A stretch of 64,000 nt of DNA. It comes from Bin5 sp965208965 (GTDB lineage Bacteria > Chloroflexota > Anaerolineae > Caldilineales > Caldilineaceae). A program made the translations under genes and the position numbers. Below the pieces are notes generated by a model. The model searched no databases, had not been told where the DNA came from, and saw only the letters and a program-made list of their open reading frames with translations. Shown here in pieces: positions 16,956-25,245 of the stretch (positions are counted from its first letter, which is position 1; each line of letters begins with the position of its first letter). Where the stretch lies: the NCBI GenBank assembly GCA_965208965.1, contig OZ242384.1, positions 186,001-250,000 of the forward strand, written 5' to 3'.

Positions 16956-17327
16956 ATGTCTGAGGTCGATCTTAGAGAGCGTCCTTGGCGACTACTCATC
17001 TTGGACATGATTGTATCCAGTGAGAAGGTCCTTGCATATACCGAGGGACTGGACCGGCAGGCGTTCATTGCCGATGGACTCGTATATGACGCTACACTGC
17101 GTAACCTGCAACTAATCGGCGCGGCTGCCAAGCACATTCCATCCGAGGTACGTCAAGCACACTCGGAGATTCCCTGGCTCCTTTTCACAGGTACTTGCAG
17201 TAACTTGGCCCGTTCCTATCTGACAATCAGCGATAGTATCGTCTGGGACATTATCCAGGAAGCAGTACCTGGCATCCTGCCCACGTTGCGGAACCTGTCG
17301 GATTCGGAGAGCGAGAAAAGGGATTAG
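16956..17327 (+). CDS. HepT/DUF86-like protein with altered catalytic motif
   Basis: A 123-residue all-helical protein that aligns with HepT (DUF86) RNase toxins: RPWRLLILDMI, YTEGLDRQAF, DATLRNLQLIGAAAKHIP and SEIPW are characteristic. HepT normally carries R-x4-H-x-Y after the IPW segment. Here the corresponding positions are Cys81, Arg86 and Tyr88, so the two catalytic basic residues are gone. No MntA nucleotidyltransferase partner is adjacent. The ATG at 16956 is preferred because GAGGAGG ends six bases before it; the TTG at 16938 overlaps that site. It is likely an inactive or repurposed HepT relative. Confidence 0.75.
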   Translation: MSEVDLRERPWRLLILDMIVSSEKVLAYTEGLDRQAFIADGLVYDATLRNLQLIGAAAKHIPSEVRQAHSEIPWLLFTGTCSNLARSYLTISDSIVWDIIQEAVPGILPTLRNLSDSESEKRD

Positions 17328-17573
17328 ACTGCGAGGAGGAAACTAAGAAAACATAGAAATGTCACCCACAAGGAGGCACGTCGGCACTACGATGTTCTCG
17401 CTATTGAGACAGAAATATTGAAAACCTCGCGTCAAGTTTCTGCCAAATGCTATTTGCCAGTAATCTCTGAACTCCGGTCATTCCTGTTAACCGAACTGCA
17501 GGCAAAGACCAATGAGGTGACTCAGCTAAGGGAATTCAGCGACCAGCGCCTAATCGTATTTGCTAGCGGCTGA
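17328..17573 (+). other. 82-codon open stretch after the HepT-like gene, possible gene remnant
   Basis: Directly after the TAG of the HepT-like gene, the same frame stays open for 81 codons to a TGA at 17571. It reads as a soluble, charged sequence, including HYDVLAIETEILKTSRQVSA and LRSFLLTELQAKTNEV in its middle. There is no ATG or convincing start codon at its beginning, so it may be a decayed gene or a readthrough extension. I recognise no family. Confidence 0.3.
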
Positions 17574-17599
17574 AATCTCAAAGACCTCAATTCCCAGGC

Positions 17600-18559
17600 T
17601 CAGTCCTTCAACTCCAAGTAGGCGACCTCCTCCTCAGACAGCTTGATCTCGGACGCCTCGACGTTAACGTGTACCTCGTCCGTGTTACGCGCGCCAGACA
17701 GCGCGTGGATGCCATCGGGCTGGTTGTAGACATAGGCTAAGGCGATGTGGGGCACCGAAACGCCCTTGTCGGAGGCCAGCTCCTGAACGCGGTCGTGGCG
17801 CTTGAAGTTCCCCTCTTCGCAGTAGACCTTGACGGCAAGCTGATCATACCACTCGGTAAATGTGTCGAGGTTGTCGCGGCGGAAGCGGCCGCTGAAGAAG
17901 CCGCCGGCCAGACTGGACCAGACAAAGAGCGTGACGCCGTTCTCGCGGCACCAGGCGCGTGCGGCTTCCCCGGCCGGCCCGCTGACGCTGACGCAGTCTC
18001 GCCAGGGCGGTTCTATCTGGACGGCGAGGCTGAACTGGGGACTGCTGGCGACAAAGGGGGTCAGCCCATTCGCGGCGGCGTACTCGTTGGCCTCCTGCAG
18101 GCGTTCTGCGCTCCAGTTGGAGCCGCCGTAGGCGTCGATCTGGCCGGCCTCCTTCGCGGCGTGGAGCGTCTCGACGATAGGCCCTATCGGCTTGTCAGGA
18201 TCGTCGCGGTGCAGCACATAGAGATCGATGCTGTCCACCTTGAAGCGCGCGAGGCTGTCGTGAATGTCGGACTGAATGTCGAAGGGCGTGACCCGTTTGC
18301 GGTCCTGGCTGTGGTGGGCCCCCTTGCCGAGGATTACAATCTCATCGCGCAGGCCGCGTTCATTGATCCACTGGCCGACTGCGCGTTCATTGTCGCCGCC
18401 GCCATAGCCGTGGGCAGTGTCGAGGCAGTTGCCGCCGGCCGCGTGGAATGCGTCCAGCACAGGGAAGGCGTCGTCGAGATTCTTGGTGTTTATCCACATC
18501 GTTCCCAGAACGAGGCGGGATACTGGCTTGTCGATGCCGGGGATTTCAGAATAGAGCAT
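17600..18559 (-). CDS. Aldo/keto reductase
   Basis: A 319-residue (beta/alpha)8 oxidoreductase. The AKR catalytic tetrad is visible as Asp and Tyr in DTAHGYG, Lys in ILGKGAHH and His in YVLHRDD. YGGSNWSAERLQEA corresponds to the GVSN-type loop, and an SSPQFSLA segment follows. It is of the YajO/Tas-like class that uses NADP(H). It probably reduces or oxidises a sugar or small carbonyl compound. It is a single gene with AGGAAT upstream; its neighbours do not define its substrate. Confidence 0.88.
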   Translation of the reverse strand: MLYSEIPGIDKPVSRLVLGTMWINTKNLDDAFPVLDAFHAAGGNCLDTAHGYGGGDNERAVGQWINERGLRDEIVILGKGAHHSQDRKRVTPFDIQSDIHDSLARFKVDSIDLYVLHRDDPDKPIGPIVETLHAAKEAGQIDAYGGSNWSAERLQEANEYAAANGLTPFVASSPQFSLAVQIEPPWRDCVSVSGPAGEAARAWCRENGVTLFVWSSLAGGFFSGRFRRDNLDTFTEWYDQLAVKVYCEEGNFKRHDRVQELASDKGVSVPHIALAYVYNQPDGIHALSGARNTDEVHVNVEASEIKLSEEEVAYLELKD

Positions 18560-18640
18560 GTAGGGTATTCCTCAGTAGTTGGGAAGCGGGAGGTATAGTG
18601 CCTCAAAAGCGAGAGCCAAGAAGATCGATAGAACCTGATG

Positions 18641-21334
18641 TCATTCTTCAACCTTTTGCATTGGGCAATGGAATTCGACTGCATAATCGGACGGGGATAC
18701 TTCAACCGAGAATTCATCTCCTGGAATATCCCACTCGATTGTACTATCTTCCTCCTCTCTGAAGTTACTTAGCCGCTGCCAGAAACAGAACAGGCCGTCG
18801 CCTGGATTCCCTTCGTACAAACCTGGACCCAAGTCCTTATCGACCAAATACATGCCGGGAGGAACCGAGGTCAGAAAAGGAGCAGGATGCACGACAAGCT
18901 CAAGTGGCACTACTTCGCACCCTGCTGCGAAGCCGACGTCAGTATCAAGGATTTCGACGTAAAATGGTGTTTCATGCCTCCTGGCCGCAATGACGCTATC
19001 GAGGCCTCCACTCAGGTCGGCCGTTCTTTCCCATGTGCAGGGATTATCTGTTGACGCAACGCCTCTGTAAACTCCAGGGGCGACCTCTTTGCACACCGCG
19101 TATGGACCGCCAGCGGCGACGAGGCTTCGTGCAACTGGGCAAGGATCCGGTCGTTCTGCCGCGGGAAGAAATATAACTGTTGGATCATACCCTTCTGAAT
19201 CGGCAGCGAAAAGACCGAACTTTTCCGCATCTTCGACCACATCATAGAGAACTGTACAGTTTTTGGGCGCGTTGGGCTTCAGTTCAAAGTGAAAACATTC
19301 CTCGTTATCAGGGATGTGTTCCGACGGGTGCCGATCCGGCAGCGCGATACGTTTGATGTGGAAATGTTCGTATTTCCTTTTTTGACCATCAAACAGTAGC
19401 GTGCCTTCAAACATCAGAGTCTCGCTGCCCAGATTCAACAGTCGAAACTGTATCTGAATGAAGCGCCCTTTGGCGGTCGCCGTATGGCCTTCTTCACTGC
19501 TTAGCTCTCGTCCTAAGTCCTTTATCGAGTATACATTCCAGCACAAGTCCCCCAGCAATACATCTTCTGCGAACAGAGACGGCTTTACAGGCGCATAGTC
19601 AGACAAGCCCAAGTCCACAATCTCGGCTCCATTTTCGATTTCACCAAGGTCGTTTGCAATTAGAATAAGGCCCGTTGCATCGGCGGGCACTTCATATATG
19701 CCTGTACAGGTCGCACTCTTGTTGGGCTTCATTTCCAGACCTGTGCATTCTTCGTTATCCGGGATATGTTCATCTGGGTAACGATCCGGGAGGCCTCTCC
19801 GTGGTACAAGATAATGTTTGTGCTCGCGGCCTTGTTCGTCGCGCAGCCTTACATGGTCAACGATGTCGAAATCAAACGAATCACTACCATCGTTCCTCAC
19901 CTCAAAACGTACATTGATGAAACGTTCTTTGGTCTTCACCTGGTCATCAGTTGTTTCCAGTACATTTCCGGGATCTTCGGCAGAAAGAATCCGCCAGCGG
20001 ACGTTTCCAACAGGCACGTATTCACCGACAGAGTGACGAGGAATAGGCAGCAACCTCAAGTCAACTGTCTCTGTTGCGCTCACATCTCCGTCGCTTAAAT
20101 CGCTGGCGACCAGAGTCAAGTCCGTGGCATCTACGTTGACCTTGTAAATGACTGAACAGGTAGTCGGCGAATTCGGCTTCAGAACATAGGGTTTCCAGAT
20201 CCCCCAACTCCACTTGCCATAGCAATTCTCGAATTCGGGGACATAATCGTGGGGTGGCCCATCCGGCCGGCCAGCCCGGGGCACAAGATAGTATGGGTAT
20301 GTGCGGTCCTGGCCGTCTCGCAGCAGTACTCCTTTCCGGTTGCGCAGAGGCCCGCCATCGAATTCCAGTGGATCACTCCCCAGATTCAGGAATTCAAATC
20401 TTACTTGGACGAAGCGCTTATCGGTTGTTTGCCTATCGCCCTTGTCATTTGTGAACTCATGGCCGAGATTCTCCGCAGAAAGAACGCGCCATTGGACATT
20501 TCCGACTCGGAAAATCTCGTTGATGGAATGGTCTGGCGGGGGAACTGGCGGCCACCCCAGATCACGTCTGACCATTGGCACTTGAACAATGTAGACTTTC
20601 ACGATGTCGGTAACGTCAGGATATCTAAAGCCATCGTCCACGGCTCGAACCGTTGTCACTATATCGTCGGGGCCCGTGTTGGGACGCGGCTGGCGGGGAG
20701 CCTGGTTGAGCCCTATGCCCGGTTCCTCGTTTTCTTCAGTGCCAGCGTCCCACAGATGTAACTCGGTAGTTACATTCTTCAAAAACAGTGCGTTACCGTC
20801 CTCATCGAACAGCGGGATGCCATTCTCGGAGGGAGCAATGAACAGGTCGTTGGACTGCACGAGCATGGTTGCAAAGGTAAGATAGGGAGTCTCGGGCGTG
20901 GCAGTTACTTCAAACTCGTAGGAGCTACCGAATTCCACTGTTTCACTGCTTGGCAGCAGACCGGGAGTGTCCACGCAGACAGGCGCATCAAAGACTCCCG
21001 CTTGCAGTCCCCGCTCCCGTAGGGAATCAGCCAATGAATATGGGTCGCCGTCCTCTGCCAATGTTTCCAGTCCCTGACTCCGATCCGCTTCTCCTCTTGT
21101 GAATATGGGACCAGCCTCGCTGTGCAAAACCCAAACGCCGGGGGAAAGAAGGGTAGGCGGGTCGGCATCAGCCGAAATGTTTTGGAAGCGCACTCGAAAG
21201 GTGACCGTATTTCCAACGTCTTCGCTATTCTCTTGAGAACTTGGTAGAGCTTCTTCACGGGCAGAGACGTAATCCGTTGTCGCGGTCAACAGAATGAGCA
21301 TTGTAATCGCAACTAAAGAGATCCGTCTAAGCAT
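18641..21334 (-). CDS. Secreted Spondin_N/triple DUF4352-type protein
   Basis: About 897 residues starting from the ATG at 21334, which has GGGGAAGGG upstream and begins a clear signal peptide (MLRRISLVAITMLILL, cleavage near VSA). An ATG at 21403 overlaps the upstream gene's stop by four bases and would add 23 residues. A Spondin_N domain (about 25-245) has the hallmarks PGVWVLHSEAGPIF, ETLAEDGD, MLVQSNDLFIAPSENG and LWDAGTEENEEPGIG. Three repeats of about 135 residues follow, each with VGNVQWRVLSAE or similar, a RFVQVRFEFLNLGSD-like strand and a PDNEEC-like Cys loop; they resemble DUF4352. The C-terminal 190 residues hold Cys-containing beta segments. Function unknown; likely extracellular. 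Confidence 0.75.
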   Translation of the reverse strand: MLRRISLVAITMLILLTATTDYVSAREEALPSSQENSEDVGNTVTFRVRFQNISADADPPTLLSPGVWVLHSEAGPIFTRGEADRSQGLETLAEDGDPYSLADSLRERGLQAGVFDAPVCVDTPGLLPSSETVEFGSSYEFEVTATPETPYLTFATMLVQSNDLFIAPSENGIPLFDEDGNALFLKNVTTELHLWDAGTEENEEPGIGLNQAPRQPRPNTGPDDIVTTVRAVDDGFRYPDVTDIVKVYIVQVPMVRRDLGWPPVPPPDHSINEIFRVGNVQWRVLSAENLGHEFTNDKGDRQTTDKRFVQVRFEFLNLGSDPLEFDGGPLRNRKGVLLRDGQDRTYPYYLVPRAGRPDGPPHDYVPEFENCYGKWSWGIWKPYVLKPNSPTTCSVIYKVNVDATDLTLVASDLSDGDVSATETVDLRLLPIPRHSVGEYVPVGNVRWRILSAEDPGNVLETTDDQVKTKERFINVRFEVRNDGSDSFDFDIVDHVRLRDEQGREHKHYLVPRRGLPDRYPDEHIPDNEECTGLEMKPNKSATCTGIYEVPADATGLILIANDLGEIENGAEIVDLGLSDYAPVKPSLFAEDVLLGDLCWNVYSIKDLGRELSSEEGHTATAKGRFIQIQFRLLNLGSETLMFEGTLLFDGQKRKYEHFHIKRIALPDRHPSEHIPDNEECFHFELKPNAPKNCTVLYDVVEDAEKFGLFAADSEGYDPTVIFLPAAERPDPCPVARSLVAAGGPYAVCKEVAPGVYRGVASTDNPCTWERTADLSGGLDSVIAARRHETPFYVEILDTDVGFAAGCEVVPLELVVHPAPFLTSVPPGMYLVDKDLGPGLYEGNPGDGLFCFWQRLSNFREEEDSTIEWDIPGDEFSVEVSPSDYAVEFHCPMQKVEE

Positions 21335-21399
21335 CACTGATACCCTTCCCCATCTGTTACGGATGTGAAAGGTCCAAAAAATGAGTGGCAATTCAGCTC

Positions 21400-22737
21400 T
21401 CATGCGACCAGAAGCGATTCGGCGGCTCTATGATTCGCATTCTTGCGATAGTCTCTGATGCTGCGAAGTAACTCCTCTGTAGTTGAAATGGCATCCTGGA
21501 ATTCAGATGTGATTACAGTGGCAATCGAACCCCTTAATGAATCCAATTCCATATCGACGCCTAACTCATAATCCCACGAATTGAGTGTAGACGCGATACC
21601 GGCTGCCTTCCCTGCAACCGTATGTGTCTGCGCTGCGAACCAGGCCCACGCTCGTTCAATGCCCAGCGTTCGAACAACCGCAATGGCCGACTCCCACGCA
21701 TTATCCAATCCAACCCGATCCGCCATCGCGACCACCCAGTCCCATACAACGTTTAGGACATTTTCCTCGGCGTCTTTGTAGGCTCTACGCAGATAACTCC
21801 ATACATCCTCTAGAGTCGAAGTGGTGGCATCCAATAGTTCTTGGCCATTTAACACCTCCCACCAGCCCTTGGCCAGCGGGATCAATTGTTGGCCCAGAAA
21901 GACTAGCGACGCAATCTGAAGCACAACTATCACTGGTAGGAAAATAGGTGTCAGAAAGGGAAACAGTAAAGAAACACCCACGATCAGGCCAGTCACAATG
22001 AGTGCTCCAGCACCGGCGATGATGATCTTCTCCAAAATTTTTTCCATCATCTCCCGCCGTGCTATTTTGCCTTCGGCATATTCCAAGCCGCATTCCATAC
22101 AGGCTAGCACGCCACCCACGACAACAGCCAACATAGCCCCCCTTACCATCCCGTTCAGGGTTTGAACGATTGTGGCACGTATGGCTTCTGTACGGAGAAC
22201 GGCCTTGGCATCGGCTATGTCAGCAGGACTCATGGGATTCGGACCCAGGGACTTATTTTTGGCAGAACTCCACCATATCCCGTTCTCTGCGGTGGTTGGC
22301 CCACCCCAGGCCTTGGGAATGATGTGAGACCAATCCTTGCCTTGATGGAACTTCCAAAGCGCCTCCGGTCCCCCCGCACGAATCGGAGCTGGAATTGTCT
22401 TCCAGATGGCCTCTGCGGCGGGAAGCCCCTTGAATTCGCTCCCGGCAAACTGATACTTCAGCTTCAAAATCGGAGGCAGATTGTTGAAGTTAAGATTATG
22501 CGCAAATGTGTTCAGATAGCTGCCCGAGACCCATAGCGCTCCGGTTCCTGCTCCCAGGAAATCTTGTATGTCGGGCATCTCCAGGATATCCAACCCCCCT
22601 AGAATGGAAATGTGGGGACCTCCATCAGCCTGCGCTACACTCGCGGCCGGACTGAGGGCGGAAGCCAAGGTCAACGTAATCCCTAGTCGAGTCGTCGATT
22701 GCAGGAACTGCCGGCGGGAAAAGTTAAATGGCGACAT
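21400..22737 (-). CDS. Tat-exported membrane protein with HNH nuclease-like segment
   Basis: A 445-residue protein. Residues 6-13 (FSRRQFLQ) and the following hydrophobic stretch form a twin-arginine signal with a likely AQA cleavage near 37. At 134-165 a KDWSHIIPKAWGGPTT segment, with His138 and Asn152, resembles the WSHI-type HNH endonuclease motif. Three strong hydrophobic segments follow (about 196-215, 237-260, 262-285), then a long helical C-terminus. ATGA overlap or close spacing links it to the downstream Spondin_N gene. I do not recognise the full architecture; nuclease activity is unproven because only part of an HNH pattern is visible. Confidence 0.65.
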   Translation of the reverse strand: MSPFNFSRRQFLQSTTRLGITLTLASALSPAASVAQADGGPHISILGGLDILEMPDIQDFLGAGTGALWVSGSYLNTFAHNLNFNNLPPILKLKYQFAGSEFKGLPAAEAIWKTIPAPIRAGGPEALWKFHQGKDWSHIIPKAWGGPTTAENGIWWSSAKNKSLGPNPMSPADIADAKAVLRTEAIRATIVQTLNGMVRGAMLAVVVGGVLACMECGLEYAEGKIARREMMEKILEKIIIAGAGALIVTGLIVGVSLLFPFLTPIFLPVIVVLQIASLVFLGQQLIPLAKGWWEVLNGQELLDATTSTLEDVWSYLRRAYKDAEENVLNVVWDWVVAMADRVGLDNAWESAIAVVRTLGIERAWAWFAAQTHTVAGKAAGIASTLNSWDYELGVDMELDSLRGSIATVITSEFQDAISTTEELLRSIRDYRKNANHRAAESLLVA

Positions 22738-22891
22738 ACGTTACTCCTTGAATCTTGTGTGAGATGACTTGACACCTAATTCGACGCAATTGGCGGTAGT
22801 GTAACGGTACTGTAGTGTTCGGACTCTCCTGTTTCACAACTGCTGACGCACTGGCTGACCAGTTTTGGTGAGACGATCCCCACCTCCCCCA

Positions 22892-23722
22892 CTAACCCAG
22901 CGCCATTCCTTTGAACGCCTCCACCTGCCCGCGTATGGCCCGCTCGGTCGGTAGCCGCTCGATGCTGGACGCGCCAAAGAATCCAGCAATACCGGGCATC
23001 ATCTTAAGAGCTGTACCGACGTTTTCGGGCTCGTCGAAGGGGCCCCCGTGGCAGATGACGATCTGGTCCGGATTGACGCGGCGGCCGGCCGCGGCCATCT
23101 CCTGCACCTTGTCGACCGCCTCCTCCAGCGTGTAGGCAACGGCCGCGCCAATTGTGCCGGCGGTAGTGAGGCCGACGTGGGCGACCAGCAGGTCGGCCCC
23201 GGCCTCGGCCATGGCGGTCGCCTCCTCCGGTGTGAAGACATAGGGCGCTGTGAACATGTCCAGCTGATGGGCGACGGCGATGGCCTCGACCTCCTTGTCA
23301 TAGCCCATTCCAGTACCTTCAAGATTCTCGCGGAAGGTGCCGTCGAGGAGGCCGACTGTGGGGAAGTTTTGCACGCCGCTGAAGCCGATCTCTTTAAGCT
23401 GCTTGAGAAAGACGTGCTTGAGGCGGAATGGGTCTGTGCCGCAGACACCGGCCAGGACCGGTATATCCTGCACGACCGGGAGCACCTCCGCCGCCATTTC
23501 GACGACGATGCCATTGGCGTCACCGTAGGGCATCATACCGGAAAGCGAGCCGCGGCCGGCCATGCGGAAACGGCCGGAGTTGTAGATGATGATAAGATCG
23601 GCGCCGCCGGCTTCAGCAAACTTGGCCGAAATTCCGGTGCCGGCCCCGCAGCCGACAATGGGCCTGCCGGCAGCCTGTTGGGCCTTGAGGCGGGCGATGA
23701 TCTCCTGTCTTGGGATCGACAT
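22892..23722 (-). CDS. TIM-barrel protein, phosphoenolpyruvate hydrolase/Tm-1 C-terminal family
   Basis: A 276-residue TIM-barrel protein. GCGAGTGISAKFAEAGGADLI and later PVLAGVCGTDPF, GFSGVQNFPTVGLLDG and VAHVGLTTAG are hallmarks of the family named phosphoenolpyruvate hydrolase-like or TIM-barrel signal transduction proteins. In tomato Tm-1 this domain is the C-terminal half. The ATG at 23722 was chosen although the frame is open to 24106, because the upstream part overlaps the UPF0261 gene and lacks homology. It follows that gene by 74 bases in the same direction. Its enzymatic activity is not established for this group. Confidence 0.85.
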   Translation of the reverse strand: MSIPRQEIIARLKAQQAAGRPIVGCGAGTGISAKFAEAGGADLIIIYNSGRFRMAGRGSLSGMMPYGDANGIVVEMAAEVLPVVQDIPVLAGVCGTDPFRLKHVFLKQLKEIGFSGVQNFPTVGLLDGTFRENLEGTGMGYDKEVEAIAVAHQLDMFTAPYVFTPEEATAMAEAGADLLVAHVGLTTAGTIGAAVAYTLEEAVDKVQEMAAAGRRVNPDQIVICHGGPFDEPENVGTALKMMPGIAGFFGASSIERLPTERAIRGQVEAFKGMALG

Positions 23723-23796
23723 ATGGATTGCTCCTTGGACAGTTCTTAGAGCGTACTCGGTGTGAAATTCAGCGCGGCGAAGCTGACGCGCCTGGA

Positions 23797-25011
23797 CTAC
23801 TCCTGCAGCATCTCCAGAAGCAGAGCGACCGCCTTTTCGGCAAACTCGGGGTCGTTGATGTTGGCGTCCATCTCGATCAGCGGGATGTCGGCGCGCAGAT
23901 CGTTTTTGAGGGCATCGTAACAGGCCTGGTCGGCGCCTGGATCCCAGAAGCGGTCGCCTTCGCTGTCCAACATGGATACGCCGCCAAGAGGGATCAGCAC
24001 AGATACCTTGCCGGCCTGGCCTGCGTTGGCCGCCGCGGCCAGCATTGCGCCCATCTGCCGGTTCTCCTCCTCGTTGGTACGCAGGAGAGTGACTTCCGGG
24101 TTCCACTCGTAGAGGGTGCGCTCGCGGTAGTGGTCGGGCACGGTCTCGATGCCGCCGAAGTTGGCCATATCGACACAGCCAGGGACGATGACAGTGGGGA
24201 CCCCCTGCCGAGGCGCGGCCTGGACGCGGTCCGGCCCTGCGCTGAAGACGCCGTCGCAGATTTCATCGGCCAGCTCGGTGGTCGTCATGTCGAGGCAGCC
24301 GGCAATGTAGCCGTCGCTGATTAGGTCTTCCATCGTGCGGCCGCCGCTGCCGGTGGCGTGGAATACGAGGACTTCGTAGCCTTCGGCCTCCAGCAGGCCG
24401 CGGGCGTGGTCGACGGCGGCGGTTGTGTTGCCGAACATGGAGGCGGCGATGAGGGGTCGCTCGTCGGCGGTGGCCTCGGCTTCGGTTTTCACCATGCCGG
24501 CGATAGCGCCGGCGGCGTTGGCGTAGATGGCGCGGCTGAGGCGGTTGATGCCGGCCACGTCGACGACGGAGGGCATGAAGGTGATGTCCTTGCTGCCGGC
24601 ATAGGCGCTGACATCGCCGCCGCCGACGGTGGAGACCATCACTTTGGGCACGCCAACCGGCAGCGTGCGCATGGCCGAGGTAGCGATAGATGTGCCGCCG
24701 CTGCCTCCCATCCCCAGAATGCCGTCGAACCGGCCTTCGCCATAGAGACGCTCCACCACGGAGGCCAGTCCCTGGGCCATCGTCCGCATCGCTTCATCCT
24801 TGTGCGTGCCTGAGGCCAGGTAGGCCAGATCGCCGCCGGCGGCGGCGACCACCTCGGCGCGACTGACATCTGGTTCGAAGGCCGGTTGGCCCATTACGCC
24901 AAAATCGGCAACAAGGGTCTGCAAACCGGCTGTTTCTATCAGATCCTTGACAAACGCGTATTCAGCGCCCTTCGTGTCCAGCGCGCCGACGAGAAGAACG
25001 GTCCCGGACAT
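23797..25011 (-). CDS. Tm-1-like ATP-binding domain protein (UPF0261)
   Basis: A 404-residue protein of the UPF0261/Tm-1 N-terminal family. It begins GTVLLVGALDTKGAEYAFV and has GGDLAYLASGTHKDEAM, a glycine-rich ILGMGGSGGTSIAT loop, VSTVGGGDVSAYAG and FHATGSGGRTMEDLI, which are the ATP-binding and dimer hallmarks of this family. In plants the homologous domain is fused to the TIM-barrel domain encoded next door. Bacterial function is unknown. With the next gene it forms a two-gene operon. Confidence 0.92.
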   Translation of the reverse strand: MSGTVLLVGALDTKGAEYAFVKDLIETAGLQTLVADFGVMGQPAFEPDVSRAEVVAAAGGDLAYLASGTHKDEAMRTMAQGLASVVERLYGEGRFDGILGMGGSGGTSIATSAMRTLPVGVPKVMVSTVGGGDVSAYAGSKDITFMPSVVDVAGINRLSRAIYANAAGAIAGMVKTEAEATADERPLIAASMFGNTTAAVDHARGLLEAEGYEVLVFHATGSGGRTMEDLISDGYIAGCLDMTTTELADEICDGVFSAGPDRVQAAPRQGVPTVIVPGCVDMANFGGIETVPDHYRERTLYEWNPEVTLLRTNEEENRQMGAMLAAAANAGQAGKVSVLIPLGGVSMLDSEGDRFWDPGADQACYDALKNDLRADIPLIEMDANINDPEFAEKAVALLLEMLQE

Positions 25012-25245
25012 GGCATTCCTCCTGTGATGTTGGGAAACTGGGCCTCTGGCAGTGAGGGATTCTCTATCCTATGGCGAATTGCGTCAGGCAAATTCCTGTA
25101 CACTGTCCTGCAGGTGGGAGCTCCCTGCGAAGCGAATGAAACGAAAAAAACAAAGAAGCGTCGAGAGGTGAAGAAGGATCAGATGAGCCAAGTCAAGTAA
25201 ACGCAGACCGTCCCCTCCTTGCTTCCCGCAACGCGGCTCACAACT

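Noticed and set aside
22892..24106. A 404-residue TIM-barrel protein starting at 24106
   Set aside because: The first 128 codons overlap the UPF0261 gene in another frame and lack family similarity; a good start lies at 23722.
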